A DNA stretch of 44,973 nt from Desulfocapsaceae bacterium (GTDB lineage Bacteria > Desulfobacterota > Desulfobulbia > Desulfobulbales > Desulfocapsaceae): the NCBI GenBank assembly GCA_028697885.1, contig JAQVER010000023.1:1-44973 (forward strand). The letters run 5' to 3'. Shown in pieces: positions 1-7,753 of the stretch. The notes beneath the pieces are model-generated. The model was given only the letters and a program-made list of their open reading frames with translations, was not told the DNA's origin and searched no databases. The position numbers and the translations under genes were made by a program. Within the stretch, counting starts at the first letter, position 1; each line of letters begins with the position of its first letter.

Positions 1-720
1 GATGAAATTGTTCCCACACCTGGAGCGGATGATCCGGAAATAGCTGCGTTGGTGAAGCGATATAATGCCCAGGTAGATGTTGTGTTGAATCAGAAGGGTG
101 GGGTAACCGATGTTGATCTGATCCAGGAAGGTGTCCGTCAACAGGAGACTAATCTGGGGGATCTTGTAGCTGATATTGTCCGCAGCACCACAGGAGCTCA
201 GGCAGCTCTGGTTAATGGTGGCAGTTTGCGTACCGGATTGAACAAGGGGGAGATAACCTTCCGTCAGATCTATGCCGCCCTCCCTTTCAATAGTTATCTG
301 GTGGCAGTAAAGATGAGCGGCAAACTTCTGCTGGAGACTTTGGAGCATGGCGTCTCAGGGGTGGAGCGGGGAGAAGGGCGTTTCCCACAGGTCTCAGGGA
401 TGACGTTTGTCTTTGACCGTCGTCGACCGGTGGGGCAGCGGATTGTCTCAGCCACGGTCGGCGGGCAGCCCATTGATCCACAACAGGAATATAGCGTGGC
501 CACCCTTGATTTTATAGCGGCCGGCGGTGACGGCTACACCGCCTTTGGCCAAACGATCAGAAGTGGTGGTGATTTTGTCGAAATCGGCGGGGCCATGCGC
601 AGCAGTCGGCTGGTGTACAATGATCCCGGCGTGTTTTTGCGGGATGTCGTTCTCGATGCCCTGGCCAAGGACTCACCTGTAGCCCCTGTTGTTGATGGCC
701 GGATTGTCGAGGATAAATAA
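1..720 (+). CDS. 5'-nucleotidase/UshA-like C-terminal domain (5' end outside window)
   Basis: The frame is open from base 1, so only the last 239 codons are seen. The visible part matches the 5'-nucleotidase C-terminal domain that follows the metallophosphatase domain in UshA/CpdB-type periplasmic enzymes, which hydrolyse nucleotides or UDP-sugars. Seen directly: an ETNLGDL stretch, an NGGSLR motif near base 212, a QIYAALPF segment, and a GGDGY motif near base 523; in the family the C-terminal domain binds the nucleoside base. The catalytic N-terminal domain, the signal peptide and the start lie upstream, so substrate specificity cannot be judged. An internal TTG at 49 is not a real start. 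It is followed 62 bp later by a small lipoprotein gene on the same strand. Confidence 0.88.
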   Translation, partial: DEIVPTPGADDPEIAALVKRYNAQVDVVLNQKGGVTDVDLIQEGVRQQETNLGDLVADIVRSTTGAQAALVNGGSLRTGLNKGEITFRQIYAALPFNSYLVAVKMSGKLLLETLEHGVSGVERGEGRFPQVSGMTFVFDRRRPVGQRIVSATVGGQPIDPQQEYSVATLDFIAAGGDGYTAFGQTIRSGGDFVEIGGAMRSSRLVYNDPGVFLRDVVLDALAKDSPVAPVVDGRIVEDK

Positions 721-782
721 TTATCCGGCCTCTGCATGAAATGATCTGTTCTATCAATGAACCTTACTTTAAGGAGAAAATA

Positions 783-992
783 ATGAAACTACGTCTCATC
801 ATATGGATACTGCTTATAACTATGGTTCCGGTGCTTTCCGGGTGCGGTGGCGGTGGAGCCGAAGTGCGCAGTGAGATGACGAGTGTCACTACCGGACAGC
901 AGCTTATGGATCTGAAAAAGGCTCTGGATATGGGCGCGATGACCAGGGATGAATATGACCGAGAGCGTGAAAAGATCCTGGATAAGGATTGA
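783..992 (+). CDS. small SHOCT-domain lipoprotein
   Basis: A 69-residue protein. The start ATG at 783 is chosen because AAGGAGA sits just upstream; a longer in-frame reading from 741 lacks this and would bury the signal peptide. Residues 1-19 form a lipoprotein signal with an LSGC lipobox, followed by a glycine-rich stretch. Residues about 40-69 match the SHOCT (short C-terminal) pattern: a leucine-rich helix, then GAMTRDEYDRE and a KIL ending. SHOCT domains are thought to mediate oligomerisation and often end small secreted or membrane proteins; there is no enzymatic domain here. It is inferred to be anchored in the inner or outer membrane facing the periplasm. It may be co-transcribed with the nucleotidase upstream. 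Confidence 0.8.
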   Translation: MKLRLIIWILLITMVPVLSGCGGGGAEVRSEMTSVTTGQQLMDLKKALDMGAMTRDEYDREREKILDKD

Positions 993-1331
993 TCGCTACC
1001 TCGCTGTGCACCCCAGTACTGCTTCGTTGCCGTTTTCTTGTTGTTGAGTTTATGCCAAACCAGTGCCTCGCGGTGTCAATGTGAATGTTTTGTTGAATAC
1101 GGTAAGTCAAGGCGCTTGCTGATAACGTAAATCAAAGTTACTCAGCATCGCTTGTATATGGTGATTTGATAGGGATTTTGGAGGTGTCTTCCTGATAGAT
1201 TGGGCAGTCTGTAGTGTAAAGACAGATGGTGCTGAAGTACTAGTTGCTCCGGAGATAATTCGATTGTGGAATCTGGGTGGATAGCGTCCCGGAAGGTTTT
1301 TAATTTTTCGATAATTCATAGGAAATAACAG
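993..1331. other. intergenic region with no recognised gene
   Basis: A 339-bp stretch between the small lipoprotein and the hybrid kinase. No convincing gene, tRNA, terminator hairpin or strong sigma-70 promoter was seen. A reverse-strand reading frame over 1107-1706 covers much of it, but it is a shadow of the kinase gene's start and has no recognisable content. The kinase promoter presumably lies here. Confidence 0.5.
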
Positions 1332-3593
1332 ATGCCTTCTTCTGATACTCCAAAAACGATGAATTCCCTGCTGCGTGCACCTGATACCGAGGCCCTGATC
1401 CAGGCCTTTGATGGTTTTATTTATATTTGTTCTCAGGATTATCGTATCCAATACATGAACGACAAACTGCGGGAACGTACCGGCTATGATGCTATTGGAG
1501 AGTACTGTTACAAAGTTCTGCACGACCTTGAAACGGTCTGTCCCTGGTGCCAAAATGATACTTTGTTCCATGAACAAAAAAGTATCCGCTGGCAAATGAA
1601 AAGCCCCAAGGATGAGCGCTGGTATGATGTCATAAATATCCCCATCCTCAATCTTGATGGCACTCTTTCCAAACAGTCTCTGATTATGGATATCACTGAG
1701 AACCATCTTGCCGAGGAGGAACTCTCTCTACTGCATACCCTTATCAATCAGAGCAATGATGCCATCTTCGTTGTCGATGCCGAGACCAGTGCCCTTCTTT
1801 ATGTCAACGATAAAGCCTGCTCTAACTTAGGATACACCAATGCCGAACTTCTGGCTCTGCGGGTCATTGACATTGCTACGCATTTTGCGGACATATCAGA
1901 CTGGCAGAGGTTTGTGACCCGCTTGCGCAAACAAAGCAGCCTCTTTGAAGGTGAACAGATTCGCAAAGATGGCAGTCGTATCCCTGTGGAGATAAATGCC
2001 AGATTTGTTGCTCATCATGGGCAGAATTTTCTTGTCACGGTGGTGCGCGATATCAGTGAACGCAAGGATCAGAGACGGGCTCTCTTTGAGGAAAAAAACA
2101 AACTGGAGTCGTTACTTGCCACTCTGACAGACGGGATTACCGTTCAGGATCTTGATTTTAAGGTGCTCTATCAGAACAAGGTGCACACGGACAAACAGGG
2201 AATTCATACGGGTGAATACTGCTATCAGGCGTATCAACACCGTGCGACGATATGTGATGGTTGTCTTCTTGTTCAATCTCTTAGCGATGGAGAGGTTCAT
2301 CGCCGTGAAACCACTGCCATTACAGACAAGGGGACTCTCTATCTGGAGGTCACTTCCAGTCCGATGAAAGACGCGGATGGAAAGATTATTGCCGGGATTG
2401 AAAGTGTCCGTGATATTACAGCTCAAAAAAAGTTGGAGGACCAGTTCAGGCAATCCCAGAAGATGGAGGCCATGGGCACCCTGGCCGGGGGGATTGCCCA
2501 TGACTTCAATAACATATTGACCCCTATCCTCGGGTATGCCGATCTGGCCTTGACCAGAATTCCTTCAGGCGATCCTCTGGCTGCCGATCTGCGGCGCATT
2601 ACCATTGCGGCTGAGCGGGCCAAGGATCTGGTACAGCAGATTCTGGCTTTCAGCCGTCAGGCACCCCAGGAGAAGAAGCCGTTTCAGCCGCATCTGGTGG
2701 TGAAGGAAGCGCTCAAACTGCTGCACGCATCCCTGCCTTCGACCATTGAAATTTGTGAGGAGATCTCTTCTGATTGTGGGGCTATTCATGCCGATCCCAC
2801 CCAGATCCATCAGATCATAATGAATCTCTGCACCAACGCCTATCATGCCATGCGGGAGAGTGGCGGAGTGTTGACGGTGAATCTTACAAAAGTTACTATT
2901 GCAAGTAACGGCATGGTGCCCGGTTCCGATCTTGCTCCGGGGAATTATGTGTTATTCGAAGTCAGCGATACAGGTTGTGGCATGGAGCCAAAGACGCTGG
3001 CCCATATATTTGATCCTTATTTTACCACCAAGGTCAAAGGGGAAGGCACAGGGCTCGGTCTTTCCGTGGTCCACGGTATTGTTAAGTCTTATCAGGGAAA
3101 TATCTCGGTGTATAGCGAGGTGGGCAAGGGAACAAAATTTCAAGTTTATCTGCCCAGAATAACAGAAACATCTTCCCTGGATGAGGTGGTCACTTCTGAG
3201 ATGATTCCCACCGGCACGGAACGAGTGCTGGTGGTAGATGATGAAGAGATAATCTCCACCCTGCTGCAAGAGATTCTGCAAAGTCTTGGTTATCAGGTGA
3301 CCTTGTCCTGTAACAGTTTGGTTGCTCTGGCCCTGATTGAGCAGGACCCCATGGCCTTTGACCTGCTGATCACCGATATGACTATGCCGCATCTGACCGG
3401 CTTTGAGCTGGCCCAGAAGGCACTGGCTATCCGGGCAGACCTGCCTGTCATACTCTGCAGCGGATTCAGCGAATTGATCAATAAAGAACAGGCCCAGGCC
3501 TTAGGTATTCGGGCATATCTGACGAAGCCCGTTTCGTTACAGGAGCTGGGTCAGACGGTGCGCAAGGTGCTGGATGCCAAAGGGAGGATGTAA
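1332..3593 (+). CDS. cytoplasmic PAS-PAS-PAS hybrid sensor histidine kinase with C-terminal receiver
   Basis: 753 residues without a signal peptide or membrane segment, so a soluble sensor. Order: PAS 1 (about 18-128), PAS 2 (129-248), PAS 3 (252-365), HisKA with the phospho-acceptor in GGIAHDFNN (His390), HATPase (N-box NLCTNAYHAM, G boxes DTGCGM and GTGLGL, about 490-610), and a receiver from about 628 with Asp682 in the ITDMTMP context. PAS 1 and PAS 3 each carry a Cys pair (CPWC near 70; a CDGC in PAS 3), a feature that could bind a metal or respond to redox state (inference). The ATG at 1332 follows AGGAAATAACAG. The phosphorelay is His to internal Asp; the partner is unknown. It is closely similar in its kinase core to the gene at 38630 and to the broken remnant at 4896-5725, so it belongs to a local paralogue family. 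Confidence 0.88.
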   Translation: MPSSDTPKTMNSLLRAPDTEALIQAFDGFIYICSQDYRIQYMNDKLRERTGYDAIGEYCYKVLHDLETVCPWCQNDTLFHEQKSIRWQMKSPKDERWYDVINIPILNLDGTLSKQSLIMDITENHLAEEELSLLHTLINQSNDAIFVVDAETSALLYVNDKACSNLGYTNAELLALRVIDIATHFADISDWQRFVTRLRKQSSLFEGEQIRKDGSRIPVEINARFVAHHGQNFLVTVVRDISERKDQRRALFEEKNKLESLLATLTDGITVQDLDFKVLYQNKVHTDKQGIHTGEYCYQAYQHRATICDGCLLVQSLSDGEVHRRETTAITDKGTLYLEVTSSPMKDADGKIIAGIESVRDITAQKKLEDQFRQSQKMEAMGTLAGGIAHDFNNILTPILGYADLALTRIPSGDPLAADLRRITIAAERAKDLVQQILAFSRQAPQEKKPFQPHLVVKEALKLLHASLPSTIEICEEISSDCGAIHADPTQIHQIIMNLCTNAYHAMRESGGVLTVNLTKVTIASNGMVPGSDLAPGNYVLFEVSDTGCGMEPKTLAHIFDPYFTTKVKGEGTGLGLSVVHGIVKSYQGNISVYSEVGKGTKFQVYLPRITETSSLDEVVTSEMIPTGTERVLVVDDEEIISTLLQEILQSLGYQVTLSCNSLVALALIEQDPMAFDLLITDMTMPHLTGFELAQKALAIRADLPVILCSGFSELINKEQAQALGIRAYLTKPVSLQELGQTVRKVLDAKGRM

Positions 3594-3629
3594 TCGCCTG
3601 TCCTTGGTTCTTTCAACTGTTCCAGCTTG

Positions 3630-4835
3630 CTACTCCTGTTGCAGCAGATCAGCGCAGATCTCCCGCCAGACCTCAAGCCTGTTCATCAGGCCGTGTCTCT
3701 CCAGAAATTCAAGATCCAGACATGTTGGTGTATTGCCACTTTCATGCGTTTTGTTCTCATAATAAAGTGCATTGGCGGCATGGACTGCAAGGGCTGGACT
3801 GAAAGCACCTTCATGAAGGTTTCCCGGAAAGTGATGAAAGCCAATGGCCTCGACGACAGGTGCCGGCAGCCCCCAGATCCCGATAAGGTATGCACCGATA
3901 TTGTCATGACCGGTATGAAAGATCTGGATCTCGGCATCAAGCGGGGAGATGTTCTGGTCACGGGCAAGTAAGATTGCCTGATCATACTGCTCCTGCATTC
4001 GTGAGGCCAGTACAAGTTTGCCGACATCATGAAGGATACCGCCAATAAAGCTGTGATCGATGATGGCTTTGTCATTGGTTTCTGCCAGAGCGATTTTTTT
4101 GGCGCAGGCACCAACGGCCATGGAATGATGCATGAGACTATTCAGGGAAAAGATTTTGCTGCTGCTCTTCATCCCCTCAAAAACCTGGACTCCCAGGACC
4201 AGACCCTTGATGGTGTCCAGCCCCAGCAGACCAACTGCACGGGCCGGACTTTCCACGGGCTGGAACATCCCGAAAAAAGCAGAGTTCACGAGTTGGAGGA
4301 CCTTGGCACTCATGCCCATATCTTTTTCGATAATCGCAGCGACCTCTGCTACGGACACATCCGGTGATAACATCGTCTGCTGCAATTTGATATAGATGTC
4401 GGGCAGACTGGGCAGACTTTCAATTCGGGAAACGATCTCCTTTATTTTGTCATTGGCCAGTAAATGATAGAGGGCGCTGGAACGGATCAAGACCGATTTC
4501 AGGATGTCAGGATTGCTGGGTTTTTCAAGAAATTGATGAACCACCCCTACAGTGCGCAGGATTGATTTCTGATCGGCTTGTCCGGTGAGCATGACCCTGA
4601 TGGTGCAGGGGTAGAGTTCCTGTACTTTTTTCAGGAGATCGGCACCATCCATGCCCGGCATTCGCATATCGGAGACCACCACGTCAAAGGCGGTTCCTGC
4701 CATTATCTCCAGGGCATCTTTGCCGTTTTCCGCAAAGTACAGCTCGAAATCATCTCGAAATGAGCGCAATACCCGGCGAATACCGGACAGAATATTGGGA
4801 TCATCATCCACAAAGAGAACACGTCTTTTTGTCAT
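3630..4835 (-). CDS. response regulator with receiver and HDOD domain
   Basis: 401 residues. An N-terminal receiver (about 4-120) has the acidic pair at 10-12, the phospho-acceptor Asp56 in SDMRMPGMDG and Lys in the FLEKPSN context. Residues about 140-340 form an HDOD domain (SLPSLPDIY start, IIEKDMGMSAKVLQLVNSAFFG, then GGILHDVGKLVLA). HDOD proteins are HD-superfamily regulators, usually without proven hydrolase activity, that act in signalling cascades including c-di-GMP and motility control. The ATG at 4835 has GGAGAGAG just upstream. It lies downstream of several kinase and receiver genes on the same strand and converges with the hybrid kinase at 1332, which makes that kinase or the cluster kinases plausible partners (inference). 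Confidence 0.87.
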   Translation of the reverse strand: MTKRRVLFVDDDPNILSGIRRVLRSFRDDFELYFAENGKDALEIMAGTAFDVVVSDMRMPGMDGADLLKKVQELYPCTIRVMLTGQADQKSILRTVGVVHQFLEKPSNPDILKSVLIRSSALYHLLANDKIKEIVSRIESLPSLPDIYIKLQQTMLSPDVSVAEVAAIIEKDMGMSAKVLQLVNSAFFGMFQPVESPARAVGLLGLDTIKGLVLGVQVFEGMKSSSKIFSLNSLMHHSMAVGACAKKIALAETNDKAIIDHSFIGGILHDVGKLVLASRMQEQYDQAILLARDQNISPLDAEIQIFHTGHDNIGAYLIGIWGLPAPVVEAIGFHHFPGNLHEGAFSPALAVHAANALYYENKTHESGNTPTCLDLEFLERHGLMNRLEVWREICADLLQQE

Positions 4836-4895
4836 ATACTCTCTCCAAAGTTTACGAAGGAATTGGGGTTGATCTCAACTCTTAATCGTTCGGGT

Positions 4896-5315
4896 TCATT
4901 CTTCTTCATCCAGAACCATCCTCACAGTTCTGGCCAGGGTGTCACCCACTACCGGCTTGAGGAGATATTTCTTGATCCCTACAGCAGAAGTATCTTCTTC
5001 TGAGGTTACCGCACTGTGTCCGGTGCAGATGATGATCGGCATGGCCGGGGCAATCTCCAGTACTGCCTTGGCCAGTTCAGAACCGGAGAGACCGGGCATC
5101 GTCTGATCGCTGACAATCAGGTCATACTGCTGCGGAGCTTCCCGTACTTTGTTAAGGGCCTCTCTGCTGTCCGTGGTGCCGGTGACTGCGTAGCCATAAT
5201 CTTCAAGTATTCTCTGGAATATCCTGACCAACATGGGTTCGTCATCAACGATGAGAATCCGTTCGCTGCCAAAGGGTAGAGAATCTTGTTGCGTGGATTT
5301 GTCCGGACTGGTCAT
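4896..5315 (-). CDS. stand-alone receiver protein, likely detached C-terminus of a hybrid kinase
   Basis: 139 residues from the ATG at 5315, which overlaps the stop of the upstream gene as ATGA. A longer frame reaches 5360 but starts inside the neighbour. It is a complete receiver domain: DDE at 24-26, phospho-acceptor Asp70 in SDQTMPGLSG, CTGHS switch region and KYLLKP with the conserved Lys. The linker FGSERILIVDD is the same type as the linker before the receiver in the hybrid kinases at 1332 and 38630 (TGTERVLVVDD, TGSERILFVDD). So it looks like the receiver of a former hybrid kinase now translated separately. It may still act as a phosphate sink or output protein through translational coupling. 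Confidence 0.82.
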   Translation of the reverse strand: MTSPDKSTQQDSLPFGSERILIVDDEPMLVRIFQRILEDYGYAVTGTTDSREALNKVREAPQQYDLIVSDQTMPGLSGSELAKAVLEIAPAMPIIICTGHSAVTSEEDTSAVGIKKYLLKPVVGDTLARTVRMVLDEEE

Positions 5316-5725
5316 ATTATATCCTGAGCCAGTGCCGGAATATGGGCACGGAATGTACAACCATGTTCAGGTTTGCTCTCCCCTTGAATAAAACCTTTAA
5401 AGCCCTCAATGATTCCATGGACAATAGTCAGACCGAGTCCGGTTCCTCTGCCCCTTTCCTTGGTAGTAAAATAGGGTCCAAAGATATGGGCCGTTGTCTT
5501 CTGGTTCATATCTTGTTCTGTGTCGCTGACAGAGAACAAGATAAAAGGACCTGGAGGGAGGCTTTTATTGTCGGGTAGATCTTTCGCCGTCATTACCTTA
5601 CGGGTAAAAATGACTCGCAAGGTACTTTTTTCATCCTTCACGGCATGGAAACTATTGGTCGATAATAATAATAAGGAGACCAGCAGTGAGATGGCTAAGA
5701 TTGTGTATTGCTCAGGTGGTGACAT
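5312..5725 (-). CDS. truncated, degenerate histidine-kinase ATPase fragment (probable pseudogene)
   Basis: 137 residues from an ATG at 5725 with GAGGAAG eight bases upstream; the frame runs on to 5866 without a better start. The last 100 residues are the C-terminal half of a HATPase domain (AHIFGPYFTTKERGRGTGLGL, then IVHGIIEGF). The part before it aligns with the N-box area of the hybrid kinases at 1332 and 38630: HMSPPEQYTIL against IHADPTQIHQI, and STNSFHAV against CTNAYHAM. However, the first N-box Asn is gone, several hydrophobic residues are inserted so that it resembles a membrane helix, and the G1 box reads SDTEQDM instead of SDTGCGM. No HisKA domain is present. ATP binding is therefore doubtful. 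It overlaps the receiver gene by ATGA; together they reconstruct the end of one hybrid kinase. Confidence 0.7.
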   Translation of the reverse strand: MSPPEQYTILAISLLVSLLLLSTNSFHAVKDEKSTLRVIFTRKVMTAKDLPDNKSLPPGPFILFSVSDTEQDMNQKTTAHIFGPYFTTKERGRGTGLGLTIVHGIIEGFKGFIQGESKPEHGCTFRAHIPALAQDII

Positions 5726-5931
5726 GTGAAGTCTTCCTCTGAATGATTTCCACAATGATTCATGTATAAAGTTACAGCCTTTCTTCTTAGGCTCAATGTG
5801 TGCCTGCACTATTTTTATTGCTTCTCCATTGGGGGAGGTAATGGAGGGTGTCCCCGTCCTCTTCATTTGGCATAGGCATTCCTAACTGCGATATGAATCA
5901 TGGCTATCAGGTAAAAAAATGTATGACCATT

Positions 5932-7632
5932 TTAAACGGTTATTGGCAGACGGATGATGAAGATGGTGCCGACTCCGACCTCAGACTCAAGGGTAATGGT
6001 TCCCTGGTGTTTTTCGGTGATCACGTCATGGACAATGGCCAGACCCTGGCCGGTGCCTTTACCCACTTGTTTGGTGGTGAAGAAGGGATCAAAGACCCGC
6101 CCGCGAATATTTTCGGGGATGCCGGCCCCGGTATCGCTGATTCGTAGTTCCACCCATTTTTCCTCCTGTCTGGTGGTAATGGTGATCGTGCCCTTCTTCC
6201 CTTCCGGGTTGGCACCCAGTTTCTCGCTGATGCTGTGGGCGGCGTTAACTACCATATTGAGGATAACCTGGCCCAGCTCATCAGAGAGGCATTTGATCGA
6301 GGGCAGGTTCGGATCAAAATCGGTTTTGATCTCTGCCACATATTTCCATTCATTGGTGGCCACGGTGATGGTGGTTTGGATAATGGCGTTCAGATTGGCT
6401 GATACCTTTTCCCTGCTGCCGGGATGGGAAAATTCCTTCATGGCCCGGACAATGGAGGTCACCCGTTTGATTCCGTCCCGTGATTGATTAATGGCGCTGG
6501 GGAGCTCGGCAGATAAATAATCCCAGTCTGCATTAGCCAAGGCCTGTCGCGCCTCCTTAAATTGTTGTGGCGACAGGCTTCCATCCTCTTCAGCCTTCAG
6601 CAGCGTCTGGAATTGATCGATAAGCTTGCTGACATCGAGAAAGGCATCATCGAGAAAATCAATATTGGTGCCTACATATTGGGTCGGCGTATTGATCTCA
6701 TGGGCAATACCGGCGGCCAGTTGGCCCACGGATTCCAGCTTTTGGGCATGCAGCAGTTGTGACTGCAGTTTCTTCTGCTCTTTTTCAGCCTCTTTACGGG
6801 CGCTGATGTCCCTGGCAATATGGATTGAGCCGATCAGGGTCGTGTTATCAAAATCATAACGGGGTACGACAATAATCTCGAAGGTGCCGCCCCACCGTTC
6901 TTCATATATCTCCACTGTATGCGGTTGACCATCGGCCAGCATCTGGAGATGGGGGCATCCTTCAGGAGGGCATCTGGTACTGTGCATGCAATGATAACAT
7001 TGTTGTCCCACTGCCTCCGCCGGCGTGAGGCCGATAGCTGCGGCCATGGGTTTGTTGACCCGGATCATCCGCTGGTTGATGTCGAGTAGGGCGATAAGGT
7101 CGGGCATGGCGTCCATGGTTCGTTCCCATTCCTGTTTGGCTCTGATGACCAATCTCTCAATTCTTTTTCGTTCCTTTAGCTCTTCCTCCAGCTTTTGCGT
7201 CCTCTCCTGGACAGTCTGTTCCAGGATCTGCTGATAATTACGGGAATTATGGAGCATCTTTGCTCGTTCCAAGGCCTTTTTAATGGCATGAAAAAGGATG
7301 CTCATCTCCTCTATAGGTTTGGTGAGATAGTCCCAGGCTCCAATGTGCAGGGCTTTAATAACATCGTCCATAGTGCCTACACCGGAGAGGATGATGATGG
7401 GAGTCTCAGGTGAATCGGCTATGACCTTGGTCAGGAATTCAAAACCATCCATCTCCGGCATGCGGAGATCGGTGAGCACCAGATCAGGTCTTTCCTGCTC
7501 GAAGATCTGCCAGGCTACCAGGCCGTTTTCAGCCTCCAGTACCCGGAGTCCACAATTATCGAGGTAGGTGGCTACGGAACGGCGCAATAGCGGATCATCT
7601 TCAGCATACAGGATGGTAGTATCTTGTTCCAT
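5932..7632 (-). CDS. receiver-PAS-histidine kinase
   Basis: 566 residues, soluble. An N-terminal receiver (4-120) has Asp55 in TDLRMPEMDG; it is followed by a coiled coil (about 125-165), a PAS domain (about 168-285) and a kinase core with His311 in GIAHEINTP, N-box NMVVNAAHS and G boxes DTGAGIP and GKGTGQGL. The PAS domain carries a dense Cys/His patch (CYHCMH, then CPPEGCPH; five Cys within 20 residues), suited to metal or redox sensing (inference). HEINTP-type kinases with an N-terminal receiver usually sit inside phosphorelays and take phosphate from another kinase. Its upstream neighbour on the same strand is the membrane kinase at 7754-10654, a good candidate partner. Confidence 0.88.
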   Translation of the reverse strand: MEQDTTILYAEDDPLLRRSVATYLDNCGLRVLEAENGLVAWQIFEQERPDLVLTDLRMPEMDGFEFLTKVIADSPETPIIILSGVGTMDDVIKALHIGAWDYLTKPIEEMSILFHAIKKALERAKMLHNSRNYQQILEQTVQERTQKLEEELKERKRIERLVIRAKQEWERTMDAMPDLIALLDINQRMIRVNKPMAAAIGLTPAEAVGQQCYHCMHSTRCPPEGCPHLQMLADGQPHTVEIYEERWGGTFEIIVVPRYDFDNTTLIGSIHIARDISARKEAEKEQKKLQSQLLHAQKLESVGQLAAGIAHEINTPTQYVGTNIDFLDDAFLDVSKLIDQFQTLLKAEEDGSLSPQQFKEARQALANADWDYLSAELPSAINQSRDGIKRVTSIVRAMKEFSHPGSREKVSANLNAIIQTTITVATNEWKYVAEIKTDFDPNLPSIKCLSDELGQVILNMVVNAAHSISEKLGANPEGKKGTITITTRQEEKWVELRISDTGAGIPENIRGRVFDPFFTTKQVGKGTGQGLAIVHDVITEKHQGTITLESEVGVGTIFIIRLPITV

Positions 7633-7673
7633 TATAAGAGCTCGATGGGTGGAATGTTTTTGTAGTTTAGTCC

Positions 7674-7711
7674 TTCATCCCGAGGGGGAAGGAGGCCGAA
7701 GGCCGGATGAG
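7674..7711. repeat. short GC-rich inverted-repeat element
   Basis: In the 121-bp gap between two kinase genes. Outer arms TCATCC (7675-7680) and GGATGA (7705-7710) enclose GGCC-GAA-GGCC (7694-7704). This composition resembles the REP-like elements that occur between genes in many proteobacteria. There is no T-run, so a terminator role is not supported. Only one copy was seen in the window. Confidence 0.4.
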
Positions 7712-7753
7712 AGGGCAGCATAAACTTAAAATCGGTTTTTTCCCCTTTTCCCC

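Noticed and set aside
1107..1706. Open frame of 199 codons on the - strand
   Set aside because: Overlaps the first PAS domain of the hybrid kinase and shows no protein-family features.
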